Assembly (NCBI GenBank): GCA_022704645.1
Contig: JAKJGA010000028.1
Span: 1 to 15,723, forward strand
Direction: 5' to 3'
Length of the DNA stretch: 15,723 nucleotides
From: Spirochaetota bacterium
GTDB lineage: Bacteria; Spirochaetota; UBA4802; JAFGJZ01
A model generated the notes under the pieces. The model was not told the origin of the DNA. It did no database searches and was given only the letters and a program-made list of their open reading frames with translations. The translations under genes and the position numbers were made by a program. Of this stretch, positions 6,747 to 14,240 are shown piece by piece (position 1 is the first letter of the stretch; every line of letters begins with the position of its first letter).

Positions 6747-8678
6747 ATGGGACTTTCACTTACGTATAAAATTCTTAAAGAGCATCTTCTTGAAGGAGAA
6801 CTCAAAGCCGGTAACGAAATCGGCATAAGAATCGACCAGACTCTCACTCAGGATGCGACAGGCACAATGGCCTATCTTCAGTTTGAAGCAATGGGAATCG
6901 ACAAAGTTAAAACTGATATTTCAGTTTCATATGTAGACCACAATACACTTCAGATGGGATTCGAAAACGCCGATGACCACAAATACCTTCAGACCATGAA
7001 TTCTAAATTCGGAATTTATCATTCTAAGGCCGGAAACGGAATATGCCATCAGGTTCATCTCGAAAGATTCGGAAAACCCGGCAAAACTCTTCTCGGATCT
7101 GACTCACACACTCCGACAGGCGGCGGAATAGGAATGATTGCAATCGGAGCCGGCGGACTTGACGTTGCTGTTGCGATGGGCGGCGGGCCTTTTTATCTGA
7201 CATGCCCTAAAGTAATAAATGTAAAACTTTCAGGAAAACTCCGTCCTTATGTTTCTGCAAAAGACGTTATAATCAAGGTTCTTGAAATTCTGACTACCAA
7301 AGGAAATGTCGGATGTATTGTTGAATATACAGGTCAGGGAATTGATACGCTTTCAGTTCCCGAACGCGCAACTATCACAAACATGGGCGCAGAACTCGGT
7401 GTAACAACTTCATTGTTTCCGTCTGATGAAGTAACAAAGAAATTTCTTTCAGCACAGAACAGAGAGTCCGACTGGAAAGAACTTCTTCCGGATTCTGATG
7501 CTTTTTATGACAGAATAATCGAAATTGATCTTTCAACACTTGAACCGATGGCATCATGCCCTCATTCACCTGATAATGTAAAAAAAGTTTCGGAACTTGC
7601 AGGAATGAAAATCGATCAGGTTGCAGTTGGAAGCTGTACAAATGCTTCATTCAAGGATATGATGACTGTTGCAGGTATTCTCAAAGGCAAAAAAGTGTCT
7701 CCGGACATAAGCTTTATAGTAGCGCCGGGTTCGAAACAGGTTTTTGAAATGATTGCCCGAAACGGCGCTCTTGCTGATATAATAGCATCAGGCGCACGAA
7801 TTATGGAATCAACATGCGGATTCTGCATCGGATCAGGTCAGGCACCGCAGACAGGCGGAATTTCCGTGCGTACAAATAACAGAAATTTTGAAGGCCGTTC
7901 CGGAACAAAAGACGGACAGATTTATCTGGTTTCTCCTGAAACAGCAGCGGTAACCGCCCTTGAGGGTAAATTTACGGATCCTACAACATATCCTGCTTCA
8001 GAGTTTCCAAAATTTGAAATGCCTGAAAGCTTTCTCGTAGATGATTCACTCGTTATAAAGCCTTCTCTCAACGGAGATATTTTCAGAGGTCCGAACATCG
8101 GAGAACCGCCTTTTACCGAACCGCTCATGGATTCTTTTAAAGGTATAATCGGTCTTAAAGTCGCAGACAAGATAACAACCGACCACATAATGCCTGCCGG
8201 AGCAAGACTCAAATTCCGCTCAAATATTCCGGCTTATGCGAATTATGTTTTTGAAGGCGTCGACGCTTCTTTTGCGAAACGTTCGCTTGAAGCTAAATCA
8301 AAATCTCTTTACACGGCAGTTGTCGCAGGACTTAGCTACGGTCAGGGATCAAGCCGCGAACATGCAGCTATTTGCCCGATGTATCTCGGAGTACGTCTGG
8401 TGATTGCAAAATCTTTTGAACGCATTCACTCAGCTAATCTTATTAATTTCGGAATTCTTCCGCTTTATTTTGTAAACGAAGCTGATTACGATTCATTTGC
8501 TCAGGGTGCTGAGTTTGAAATAAAAAATCTTCGTTCAGCTGTTGAAAGCGGCTCGAAGGAAATCCAGATTAACATTTCCGGAAAGAACTATATGCTTAAA
8601 ATGGATTTTTCCGAACGTCAGAGAAAAATTCTTCTCGACGGAGGGCTTCTCAATTATACCAAAAAGGTTCAGAAATAA
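6747..8678 (+). CDS. Aconitate hydratase, short monomeric type (643 aa)
   Basis: Interconverts citrate and isocitrate through a [4Fe-4S] cluster in the cytosol. The cluster ligands are visible as C297 (VGSCTN) and C357/C360 (STCGFC). Other family motifs are GSDSHTPTGGG (117-127), the GAGGLDVAVAMGG stretch and the C-terminal swivel-domain motif YGQGSSREHAA (531-541). At 643 residues it belongs to the shorter aconitase class (as in many anaerobes), not the roughly 900-residue AcnA/IRP1 type. A close homoaconitase or isopropylmalate dehydratase role is less likely, because large and small domains are fused in one chain. The start at 6747 was chosen over in-frame Met at 6723 because AAGGAG stands 6 nt upstream and it clears the rnj stop by 10 nt. 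Its stop TAA is followed directly by the next gene's TTG. Confidence 0.93.
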   Translation: MGLSLTYKILKEHLLEGELKAGNEIGIRIDQTLTQDATGTMAYLQFEAMGIDKVKTDISVSYVDHNTLQMGFENADDHKYLQTMNSKFGIYHSKAGNGICHQVHLERFGKPGKTLLGSDSHTPTGGGIGMIAIGAGGLDVAVAMGGGPFYLTCPKVINVKLSGKLRPYVSAKDVIIKVLEILTTKGNVGCIVEYTGQGIDTLSVPERATITNMGAELGVTTSLFPSDEVTKKFLSAQNRESDWKELLPDSDAFYDRIIEIDLSTLEPMASCPHSPDNVKKVSELAGMKIDQVAVGSCTNASFKDMMTVAGILKGKKVSPDISFIVAPGSKQVFEMIARNGALADIIASGARIMESTCGFCIGSGQAPQTGGISVRTNNRNFEGRSGTKDGQIYLVSPETAAVTALEGKFTDPTTYPASEFPKFEMPESFLVDDSLVIKPSLNGDIFRGPNIGEPPFTEPLMDSFKGIIGLKVADKITTDHIMPAGARLKFRSNIPAYANYVFEGVDASFAKRSLEAKSKSLYTAVVAGLSYGQGSSREHAAICPMYLGVRLVIAKSFERIHSANLINFGILPLYFVNEADYDSFAQGAEFEIKNLRSAVESGSKEIQINISGKNYMLKMDFSERQRKILLDGGLLNYTKKVQK

Positions 8679-9584
8679 TTGAAAAGATTCAAGCGAGTTT
8701 ATGTCGAAATAACCAACGCCTGCAATCTTGCCTGTCCATTCTGCGCGCCGAACGAAAACGGCGCGCATTTTATGTCGTTAGAACTTTTTAAGAAATGCTG
8801 CAGTGAACTTTCTCCCGTTACAGATGAAATAACGATGCATCTTCTCGGTGAACCGACATTCCATCCGCTTTTTTCTGAGTTCACAGACATTGCTGCAGAA
8901 AATAATCTTAGGATCTGCCTTACAACAAACGGAACATTGACAGATCATATCCGCAGGTCTTATAAACCAGGTAAATTCAGTCAGATAAATTTTTCAATCC
9001 ATGCACTCCTCGAATCAAATCTATTCGAACAGCATATAGAAGAAATTTTAAAGTTTAATGCTGAAATAAAGTCGGATGACCAGCCTTTTATAAACTTCCG
9101 TTACTGGAGCATTCTAAACAGCAAAGCTGATTCATTCGTTTCTCCTGAAACAAAAGAATCAATTGAACACATTGTCAAAAGTATTGAACCCGGTTTTGAC
9201 ATGAACCTTTTAGAGAGAATAGACACGGATAAGAAATATAAAAGCATTAAAATCACAGATAAAATATATCTGCATTTCAATAAGCGCTTCAAATGGCCTG
9301 ATATTAACGATAAACCTTTTCAGGAAACAGGATTCTGTCTCGGAATGAAAACTCATTTTGGAATTTTATCCGATGGAAAAGTTGTACCATGCTGTCTAGA
9401 CTGGAAGGGCAGCTCTGCTCTCGGAAATATTACCGAAAACAATCTTTGCGATATTCTCGAATCCCCAAAAGCATTAAACATAAGTTCTTCATTCGCAAAA
9501 AACCTTCTGCCGGAAGAATTATGCAAAAGGTGTGATTATATCAAAGTATTTGCATCTAAGAAAACAATCGTTCATAATAGCTGA
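8679..9584 (+). CDS. Radical SAM protein with C-terminal SPASM-like domain
   Basis: Reductively cleaves S-adenosylmethionine with a [4Fe-4S] cluster; the substrate is unknown. The cluster motif CNLACPFC (C15, C19, C22) follows a typical opening, RVYVEITNACN. GEPT (57-60) is the SAM-binding GGE-like motif. The C-terminal part carries SPASM/twitch cysteines: C220 (TGFCLG), C238-C239 (GKVVPCCLDW), C257 and C282/C285 (ELCKRC), which probably hold one auxiliary cluster. Proteins of this type often modify peptides, but no precursor peptide gene is visible nearby. The start is TTG at 8679, because the next Met (residue 32) lies beyond the SAM cysteines. TTG abuts the aconitase stop in the same frame. 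Only a weak AAGG precedes it, so translation probably depends on ribosomes finishing aconitase. Confidence 0.88.
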   Translation: MKRFKRVYVEITNACNLACPFCAPNENGAHFMSLELFKKCCSELSPVTDEITMHLLGEPTFHPLFSEFTDIAAENNLRICLTTNGTLTDHIRRSYKPGKFSQINFSIHALLESNLFEQHIEEILKFNAEIKSDDQPFINFRYWSILNSKADSFVSPETKESIEHIVKSIEPGFDMNLLERIDTDKKYKSIKITDKIYLHFNKRFKWPDINDKPFQETGFCLGMKTHFGILSDGKVVPCCLDWKGSSALGNITENNLCDILESPKALNISSSFAKNLLPEELCKRCDYIKVFASKKTIVHNS

Positions 9585-9600
9585 TTAGAGCAAAATCAGC
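9580..9600. terminator. 7-bp hairpin between convergent genes
   Basis: GCTGATT (9580-9586), loop AGAGCAA, AATCAGC (9594-9600). It overlaps the radical SAM stop codon and lies 13 nt from the stop of the convergent EFR1 gene. Its position suits a shared terminator, but no strong T-tract follows on either side. Confidence 0.4.
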
Positions 9601-9612
9601 ACGCGTTCTTTA

Positions 9613-10392
9613 TCACTTCTTCCGGATTATATCTTTCAACTTTACATTCGGATTATTATATCTTCTTCTACCCTTGGTCTTTCTTGAAAAATCAATCGCC
9701 TTCTCCGGACACCAACTTATGCATGCAACACATCTTTCACATTCGTTACCCCAGACCAGCCGTTTATTTTTGATTTTTATATTATCAACAGGACAAACCT
9801 TCGCACATATTCCGCATCCGGTACATTTTTCAGAAACATGAAAATTTTTCTCCCACTTTCCTACTCCTGTATAAATAACCTTGTTGAAATAATTAGAAAT
9901 AAAAACAAAACGCTGTTTAGGAATTTTGATTTTTTGATTTAAAATATCATCAGTTACTTTCGCCAAGGTTTTTCTGCTTTTTTCAAGCATACTCTTCACT
10001 CTTATTCTAGAAGGAGGATTATACATAGTGAGATAATTCCCCGGCATACGTACAGAAGCGGCATAAGAAAGAAAAAGACCTTTTGTTTTCAAAAGAGTAT
10101 CAACAGAACCCAGTGTATTCATATAACTTCCGCCGTACGTCGCAACAGCGAAACAATATGTATCCGGCTTAATGTTTAGGTTTTCAATATAATTCTTAAC
10201 TAATCGCGGCATTCCTTCAAAATATACAGGAAAGATAAAACCAATCGATTCATTCTTTCCGCCGATCGCCTTTTTCGGAAATTTTTCCGCCATTGAAATT
10301 ATTTCCGATCCCTTAATGCCGGAAGAAATCATCCTTGCGGCATCAAGAGAATTACCTGTAGCCGAAAAATAAAATACACGCGTATGCTTCAT
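9613..10392 (-). CDS. EFR1-type flavodoxin-ferredoxin fusion protein (259 aa)
   Basis: A cytosolic electron carrier or small redox enzyme. The N-terminal flavodoxin-like half opens with VFYFSATGNS, whose SATGNS loop (10-15) binds FMN phosphate. FPVYFEGMP (54-62) and ATYGGSY (84-90) are the other typical flavin-side loops. The C-terminal half has two [4Fe-4S] clusters: C190/193/196/200 (CTGCGICAKVCP) and C218/221/224/228 (CERCVACISWCP). The tail RRRYNNPNVKLKDI is common in the EFR1 family. The start at 10392 was chosen over an in-frame Met at 10419 because GGAGG stands 5 nt upstream and the shorter form begins at the flavodoxin fold. It follows the DUF3795 gene on the same strand after 89 nt. 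The physiological partner is unknown. Confidence 0.9.
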   Translation of the reverse strand: MKHTRVFYFSATGNSLDAARMISSGIKGSEIISMAEKFPKKAIGGKNESIGFIFPVYFEGMPRLVKNYIENLNIKPDTYCFAVATYGGSYMNTLGSVDTLLKTKGLFLSYAASVRMPGNYLTMYNPPSRIRVKSMLEKSRKTLAKVTDDILNQKIKIPKQRFVFISNYFNKVIYTGVGKWEKNFHVSEKCTGCGICAKVCPVDNIKIKNKRLVWGNECERCVACISWCPEKAIDFSRKTKGRRRYNNPNVKLKDIIRKK

Positions 10393-10481
10393 GTTTCCTC
10401 CGTTGAAGAAAAATTTCATACGCGGTATAATTTTGCAATTGTTTTTTAATTCAATTTAATCCCGAATTACAGTTGCTTCTA

Positions 10482-10856
10482 TCATTTATTTTTTGAATAA
10501 GCTGAATTGCGCTTGATAGTGTAAGTTTTTTCTGAAGACATTTTCTTTGCGTATTCGCCATATCCGATATCTTTAATGCAGTTAAGACATCCGATCCTGC
10601 TTGAACGAAGAACAAATCCGATAATCCGGCCGATGACCGTATTAAATTTTCCGCAGTCATTGGGATTAGAAAATTCAGCACAATCAGCACAAGACTTATA
10701 AGAATTTTCCAGACAGCAGGTACGAGTTTTGCACCATTTTGCCTTTTCATTCTTTGCGCAACCCGCGCACTTCCCGCTTAAAAACCAGTTGCACGCTCCG
10801 CAGTAAAGTCCGCAAAATGCTATGTTTGATTTGTCGGAAGTAATTTCTTTTTTCAT
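10482..10856 (-). CDS. DUF3795 cysteine-rich protein (124 aa)
   Basis: Thirteen cysteines in 124 residues, spaced as in DUF3795: FCGLYCGAC (C15, C19, C22), CAGC (C30, C33), C42, CC (47-48), CADC (56-59), C68 and CLNC (C90, C93). The pattern implies metal or iron-sulfur binding, but the family has no established function. The start at 10856 is preferred to the upstream in-frame Met at 10883, because AAAGGAGA lies 5 nt before it and MKKEI then leads straight into the conserved CGLYCGAC region. The C-terminus is basic (KTYTIKRNSAYSKNK). It is followed 89 nt later by the EFR1 flavodoxin-ferredoxin, a plausible electron-transfer partner. Confidence 0.85.
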   Translation of the reverse strand: MKKEITSDKSNIAFCGLYCGACNWFLSGKCAGCAKNEKAKWCKTRTCCLENSYKSCADCAEFSNPNDCGKFNTVIGRIIGFVLRSSRIGCLNCIKDIGYGEYAKKMSSEKTYTIKRNSAYSKNK

Positions 10857-10875
10857 AAAGTCTCCTTTTACGGAA

Positions 10876-10905
10876 ACATACACTATTGCAGTGACAGCAG
10901 TATGT
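10876..10905. promoter_or_regulatory. Possible operator dyad upstream of DUF3795
   Basis: ACATAC (10876-10881) and GTATGT (10900-10905) form a 6-bp dyad with an 18-nt centre, lying 20-49 nt before the DUF3795 start. The centre has partial symmetry (CACT..AGTG). The spacing suits a dimeric regulator, but arms this short can occur by chance. Confidence 0.25.
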
Positions 10906-10994
10906 CATATTTGAAAAAATATTTTATTTTTACCTGACAAATCATAAGTATAAATAAACGACCGGATAGCATAAGAGAGAATGCGTGAAGAAAA

Positions 10995-11861
10995 CTAATA
11001 TTTCTTAAATTCGGACGGAGTCTTTCCAAAACGCTTTATAAAACTTGAAGAGAAATGCGCAGAACTTGAAAATCCGCACTGAAGCGCAATTTCAGTCACG
11101 CTTTTTCTGCTGCGCATCAAAAAACTTTTAGCACGGTCAAGACGCACACGGATTAAATATTCCTGCGGAGTGAGTCCTGTCTCTTTTTTAAATATTCTCG
11201 AAAAATGCGACGGAGACAATGCAATCACGGATGCAATATCTCGAACGCTTATATTTTCCGAATATTTCTCATTAATATACTCCGCTGCTTTATCGACATC
11301 AAACCTGTCGGATATTTTTTCCGCATTTGAATCAACTCCGAAAAAAGATCGCAATATCATGTGAGTTATTCTGCATTCAAGCGCCTTTACCAGTTGTTTG
11401 TTTAATTTATTCCTATCAGAAAGTTCTGCGATATACTCTTTAAGTGCCGGAAGAAAACTATCAGGAGGCTCAAGAGAAAACTGCCTGGTCTGATCGATTA
11501 TTTTAGAATAAAACGAAGCTTCCTTTTCAAAATATTTGCGTTCAATCATAAGGGCAAAAAAACGTATGAATGCATCTTCTGCAATTTCATGATGAGGAAA
11601 AAACGGAGGAACACCATACAATATTCCAGGAACTGCCTTAACAGTTTTTTCTCCGTCAAAAAAACTGATGGACTTGCTGTAACAGATAAAAAATGAATAT
11701 GAAGGATGTACATGATTACTCTGCACTGAATAGAGGCAATTGCCGGTAGACGGTATAAACACAGCTGCATTTATACCGGTAAAAGAATCCACATTCACAA
11801 GATCGGACTCATTTACATTACCGATAAATCCTTTAATTTTTTTAAAGTCTGCGTCTTGCAT
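10995..11861 (-). CDS. AraC/XylS-family transcriptional regulator
   Basis: A DNA-binding regulator of 288 residues. The N-terminal part is a cupin-like sensor (HVHPSYSFF, then a GVPPFFPHHEI segment), which would bind a small unknown ligand. The C-terminal ~100 residues form the double helix-turn-helix. The first is IASVIALSPSHFSRIFKKET and the second ends the conserved SVTEIALQCGFSSSAHFSSSF with FKRFGKTPSEF-like closing (here IKRFGKTPSEFKKY). I chose the start at 11861 because AAGGA lies just upstream; the longer in-frame Met at 11882 has no clear ribosome site. Its first 20 nt overlap the end of the FRG gene, so both are probably made from one mRNA. The likely target is its own operon or the neighbouring redox genes, which is inference. 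Confidence 0.9.
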   Translation of the reverse strand: MQDADFKKIKGFIGNVNESDLVNVDSFTGINAAVFIPSTGNCLYSVQSNHVHPSYSFFICYSKSISFFDGEKTVKAVPGILYGVPPFFPHHEIAEDAFIRFFALMIERKYFEKEASFYSKIIDQTRQFSLEPPDSFLPALKEYIAELSDRNKLNKQLVKALECRITHMILRSFFGVDSNAEKISDRFDVDKAAEYINEKYSENISVRDIASVIALSPSHFSRIFKKETGLTPQEYLIRVRLDRAKSFLMRSRKSVTEIALQCGFSSSAHFSSSFIKRFGKTPSEFKKY

Positions 11862-12729
11862 ATTCCTTAACGGATTTAGCATATCCGCGTATTCCGTTAT
11901 TAAGCGTCATCGATGTAATATTCATCAAAAACAGATCATCCATTATTTCATCTGAAGCTGATGCGGAAATAGTGACTTTATTTATAAAATTTTCCGGCTG
12001 AGCAATATTCCTTTTAGCACATAATTTAGACATAGAAATCAGCGAATACTCGAAATCTTTTAAAAAACCGCCGTTAAAAGTAAAAAATCCCTGACGCTGA
12101 AGAAAACTTATGGTCTTTCGCGTCGGATTAAACGGAAAAATAAACCCTGGATTATCTTTAAGTGAATATTCAAATACTGAATCAAAAATATCCGCTCTTC
12201 TGTATTCACCGAACGGAGCCTCTGACGGAATTCTCAATTTTTCCGAATAAAGAAATTCCCTGCAAATATTTTCAAGGATACTTGTATTAATGCAGAAAAT
12301 TGTTATCGGTTTTTTTAAGACTTCATCAGAACTTAATGCAGAATAAAGCGCAACATAAGGAGAGAAACTCCAGTCCAGCAATGGATCCGGTGCTCCATAA
12401 TAATTCATCAAAGACAAATTCTCAAGAATATCATTTCTCTGAGGAGCAACATCTCCCTTAAGATAAAGAGAAATGTTTGAAGAGAACTCAGACAAATAAG
12501 CTTTTATGATATTTGCGCGGTTTGCGCTTTCGGGATGATTTCTTTCAAATTCCGAAAGAAAAACAGCATCGGGATTTTTTGCCGCTCTGAAAACCCATTT
12601 TCCGCCTGAAAAAAAAGTCGAAAAATGTTTTCTTGCATGCTCCCATCCGGCAAAGTGAACTTCCACCTCGCCGACTGAATATTCTTCTTCGGAAAATGCC
12701 GATTTAATTATCATTTCTTTTGCTTTCAT
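11842..12729 (-). CDS. FRG domain-containing protein (295 aa)
   Basis: The FRG domain is named for its F/Y-R-G motif, seen here as the variant WVFRAA (45-50). The second hallmark, YGAPDPLLDWSFSPYVALY (111-129), is clear. The third, NPTRKTISFLQRQGFFTF (201-218), has the family's basic/QxG pattern. The function of this domain is not established; it occurs in bacterial and phage proteins, often in accessory regions. No signal peptide or membrane helix is seen, so it is cytosolic. The start ATG at 12729 follows GGGGG about 6 nt upstream. The gene lies 51 nt downstream of the mature tmRNA end, on the same strand. Its 3' end overlaps the AraC-type regulator, suggesting coupled expression. Confidence 0.85.
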   Translation of the reverse strand: MKAKEMIIKSAFSEEEYSVGEVEVHFAGWEHARKHFSTFFSGGKWVFRAAKNPDAVFLSEFERNHPESANRANIIKAYLSEFSSNISLYLKGDVAPQRNDILENLSLMNYYGAPDPLLDWSFSPYVALYSALSSDEVLKKPITIFCINTSILENICREFLYSEKLRIPSEAPFGEYRRADIFDSVFEYSLKDNPGFIFPFNPTRKTISFLQRQGFFTFNGGFLKDFEYSLISMSKLCAKRNIAQPENFINKVTISASASDEIMDDLFLMNITSMTLNNGIRGYAKSVKEYARRRL

Positions 12730-12748
12730 ACCGGACCCCCGATAAATA

Positions 12749-12762
12749 AAAGCAAAAGCTTT
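12749..12762 (-). terminator. Weak terminator candidate after tmRNA
   Basis: Read on the minus strand: AAAGC, loop TTTT, GCTTT, continuing into TTTATTT. It lies 18 nt past the tmRNA 3' end and 20 nt before the FRG start. The 5-bp stem is short, so readthrough from tmRNA into the FRG/AraC genes is plausible. Confidence 0.3.
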
Positions 12763-12780
12763 CAGAATTGCAAGTACTTT

Positions 12781-13125
12781 TGGAGATGGTGGGATTTGAA
12801 CCCACGTCCTACAGTATGAACCAACAACTTCTACACGCTTGTTTCATTCATTTAATTTAAGCTTATCGCCGGAGAATGAACAACCCTACTCAAAGCCTGT
12901 CTTCTGAATTTCCACCTTCCGCGCCGAAGCTTCACGGTCAGCTGCTCCCTCATCGTTTACGCCTTGAAATCCCCTGAGGGCGAAGGACCCCAAAACGTCA
13001 CTGCTTACGCAGCGAGTGCAAAATTTTCGTTTGCGTTTAATTTAATCCCGCCGTTTTTACGATACGCCAGGTCAATCGGCGTGCCACTGCTGACTAATAG
13101 CTGCAGTCGAAACCAATTCATCCCC
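12781..13125 (-). ncRNA. ssrA: Transfer-messenger RNA (tmRNA)
   Basis: Rescues stalled ribosomes and adds a degradation tag. The tRNA-like ends are clear. 5' GGGGATG (13125-13119) pairs with 3' CATCTCC (12788-12782) with one G-U pair. The diagnostic GGTTTCGAC follows the 5' end, and a perfect T-arm GTGGG-TTCAAAT-CCCAC closes the 3' end. The discriminator A is at 12781. CCA is not encoded and must be added. The tag frame (13034-13005, minus strand) starts at GCA after TTAAAC and reads ANENFALAA then TAA, so the added peptide would be A-ANENFALAA. The 345-nt length and a conserved AAACAAGCGTGTAGAAG segment near the 3' end agree. Pseudoknots were not drawn in full. A promoter sits just upstream. 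Confidence 0.96.
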
Positions 13126-13136
13126 CCTCAACGCCC

Positions 13137-13165
13137 AATGTACAGAAGGAAGCCCGAAGCGTCAA
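13137..13165 (-). promoter_or_regulatory. ssrA promoter
   Basis: On the minus strand TTGACG (13165-13160), a 17-nt spacer, and TACATT (13142-13137). They match the sigma-70 consensus at 5/6 and 4/6 positions with ideal spacing. Transcription would begin about 6 nt before the mature tmRNA 5' end, leaving a short leader for RNase P. It lies wholly in the 48-nt gap after purU. Confidence 0.7.
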
Positions 13166-13173
13166 CAGTTTTG

Positions 13174-14010
13174 TCAGTCAAAAACAACAGTCTTATTGCC
13201 GTTCACCATAACCTTGTCGTCAAAAACCAGCTTTAGGGCCTTTGACAGAACGGATTTCTCTACATCACGTCCCGCACGGGCCATATCTTCAGCATTCATG
13301 GTGTGATTGATATTTATTACATCCTGCGAAATAATAGGACCTTCATCCAGATTATGATTAACAAAATGCGCCGTTGCACCTATGATTTTAACACCGCGTT
13401 CATAAGCCTGCTTATAAGGATTAGCTCCAATAAAAGCCGGAAGAAATGAATGATGAATGTTTATAATCTTTTCAGTAAACAGTCCGGTAAATTCGGCATT
13501 AAGTATCCTCATATATTTCGCAAGAACTATGTACTCCGGATTATACTGATTAATAATGTTCAGAATCTTGTTTTCATGCTCTTCTCGTGAAATGTTTTCG
13601 TGAGAAACAAAATGGAAAGGCAGATCAGATCTCTCGGTAATTGACCTTAAAATTTCATGATTGCTGATAACTGCGAGAATATTCGCATTAATATCATTGA
13701 ATGAATGTTTTACAAGAATATCACCGAGGCAATGATGTTCTTTTGAAGCCATGAGCAAAATATTTTTTTTTCGCTTACCGGTCAGTTTAACTTTAGAATT
13801 CGGTGGAAGAATTTTCATCATATCATCATACATTTTTCCGGAATCAAAACTGCCTGAAAATTCTGTCCGCATAAAAAAATGGCCGCTCGAATGATCTACA
13901 AATTCCTGATTGGTTTCGATATTAACATTATGCGAACGCAAGACTCCCGTTATTTCATGAATAAGACCTTTCTTATCTGTGCAGTCTATCAGCAAAAGAC
14001 TTCTGTTCAT
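13174..14010 (-). CDS. purU: Formyltetrahydrofolate deformylase
   Basis: Hydrolyses 10-formyl-tetrahydrofolate to formate and tetrahydrofolate, balancing one-carbon pools and supplying formate for purine synthesis. Residues 1-80 form an ACT-like regulatory domain (LLLIDCTDKKGLIHEITGVL, with a following NVNIETNQEFVDH). Residues about 83-278 are a formyltransferase-type catalytic domain. The Asn-His-Asp triad is visible as N184 and H186 (IINIHHSFLPAF) and D222 (NHNLDEGPII). The length of 278 is normal for PurU and longer than PurN, which lacks the ACT domain. The start at 14010 has GAGAGGA just upstream. Transcription runs toward ssrA, whose promoter starts 9 nt past the purU stop. Confidence 0.95.
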   Translation of the reverse strand: MNRSLLLIDCTDKKGLIHEITGVLRSHNVNIETNQEFVDHSSGHFFMRTEFSGSFDSGKMYDDMMKILPPNSKVKLTGKRKKNILLMASKEHHCLGDILVKHSFNDINANILAVISNHEILRSITERSDLPFHFVSHENISREEHENKILNIINQYNPEYIVLAKYMRILNAEFTGLFTEKIINIHHSFLPAFIGANPYKQAYERGVKIIGATAHFVNHNLDEGPIISQDVININHTMNAEDMARAGRDVEKSVLSKALKLVFDDKVMVNGNKTVVFD

Positions 14011-14240
14011 ACGATCCTCTCTTCTTCAATTTTAGGTATACCTTCATTATGGCAAGAATAATTCATTTAACACTGCTTTCCACTATCATTTTCTTTTTGA
14101 ATACATGATTTTATTCATTGACACAGACACCGCACGGCAAAAATTATACTGATTGCCTTCAATTTATTCTTATTCAACCAATGAATTTCATGCAGATAGA
14201 AGGCTTATATATTTGAATACTATCAATTTCAGGAGACAAT
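14011..14240. promoter_or_regulatory. Divergent purU-lysS intergenic region
   Basis: This 230-nt AT-rich stretch must hold promoters for both purU and lysS. On the plus strand TTGACA (14118-14123) and TATACT (14145-14150) are each good boxes, but the 21-nt spacing is too long for a standard promoter. GCCTTC (14155-14160) and GAAGGC (14199-14204) could close a loose leader stem. No T-box specifier or riboswitch core was recognised. Confidence 0.3.

Noticed and set aside
10451..10750. Minus-strand 99-codon frame inside the DUF3795 gene
   Set aside because: It is a frame shadow of the cysteine-rich gene, without its own start signal or recognisable domain.
11862..11882. Longer AraC start at 11882
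   Set aside because: It adds seven residues without a clear ribosome site, whereas AAGGA precedes the Met at 11861. It remains possible.
12781..12809. tRNA-like T-arm suggesting a tRNA gene
   Set aside because: The partner acceptor strand lies 337 nt away next to GGTTTCGAC, and a tag frame lies between, so it is the tRNA-like end of tmRNA.
11842..13125. Mobile element inserted at ssrA
   Set aside because: No integrase, transposase, duplicated tmRNA 3' end or flanking repeat is visible in the window, so the locus alone is not evidence.
12964..13236. Plus-strand open frame of 90 codons over the ssrA region
   Set aside because: It lies across the tmRNA, the ssrA promoter and the purU end on the opposite strand. 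It has no ribosome site or protein-like pattern and is explained by the RNA gene.
14011..14240. T-box or lysine riboswitch before lysS
   Set aside because: No T-box antiterminator sequence, specifier loop or lysine-aptamer core was seen. Only a loose 6-bp stem is present.
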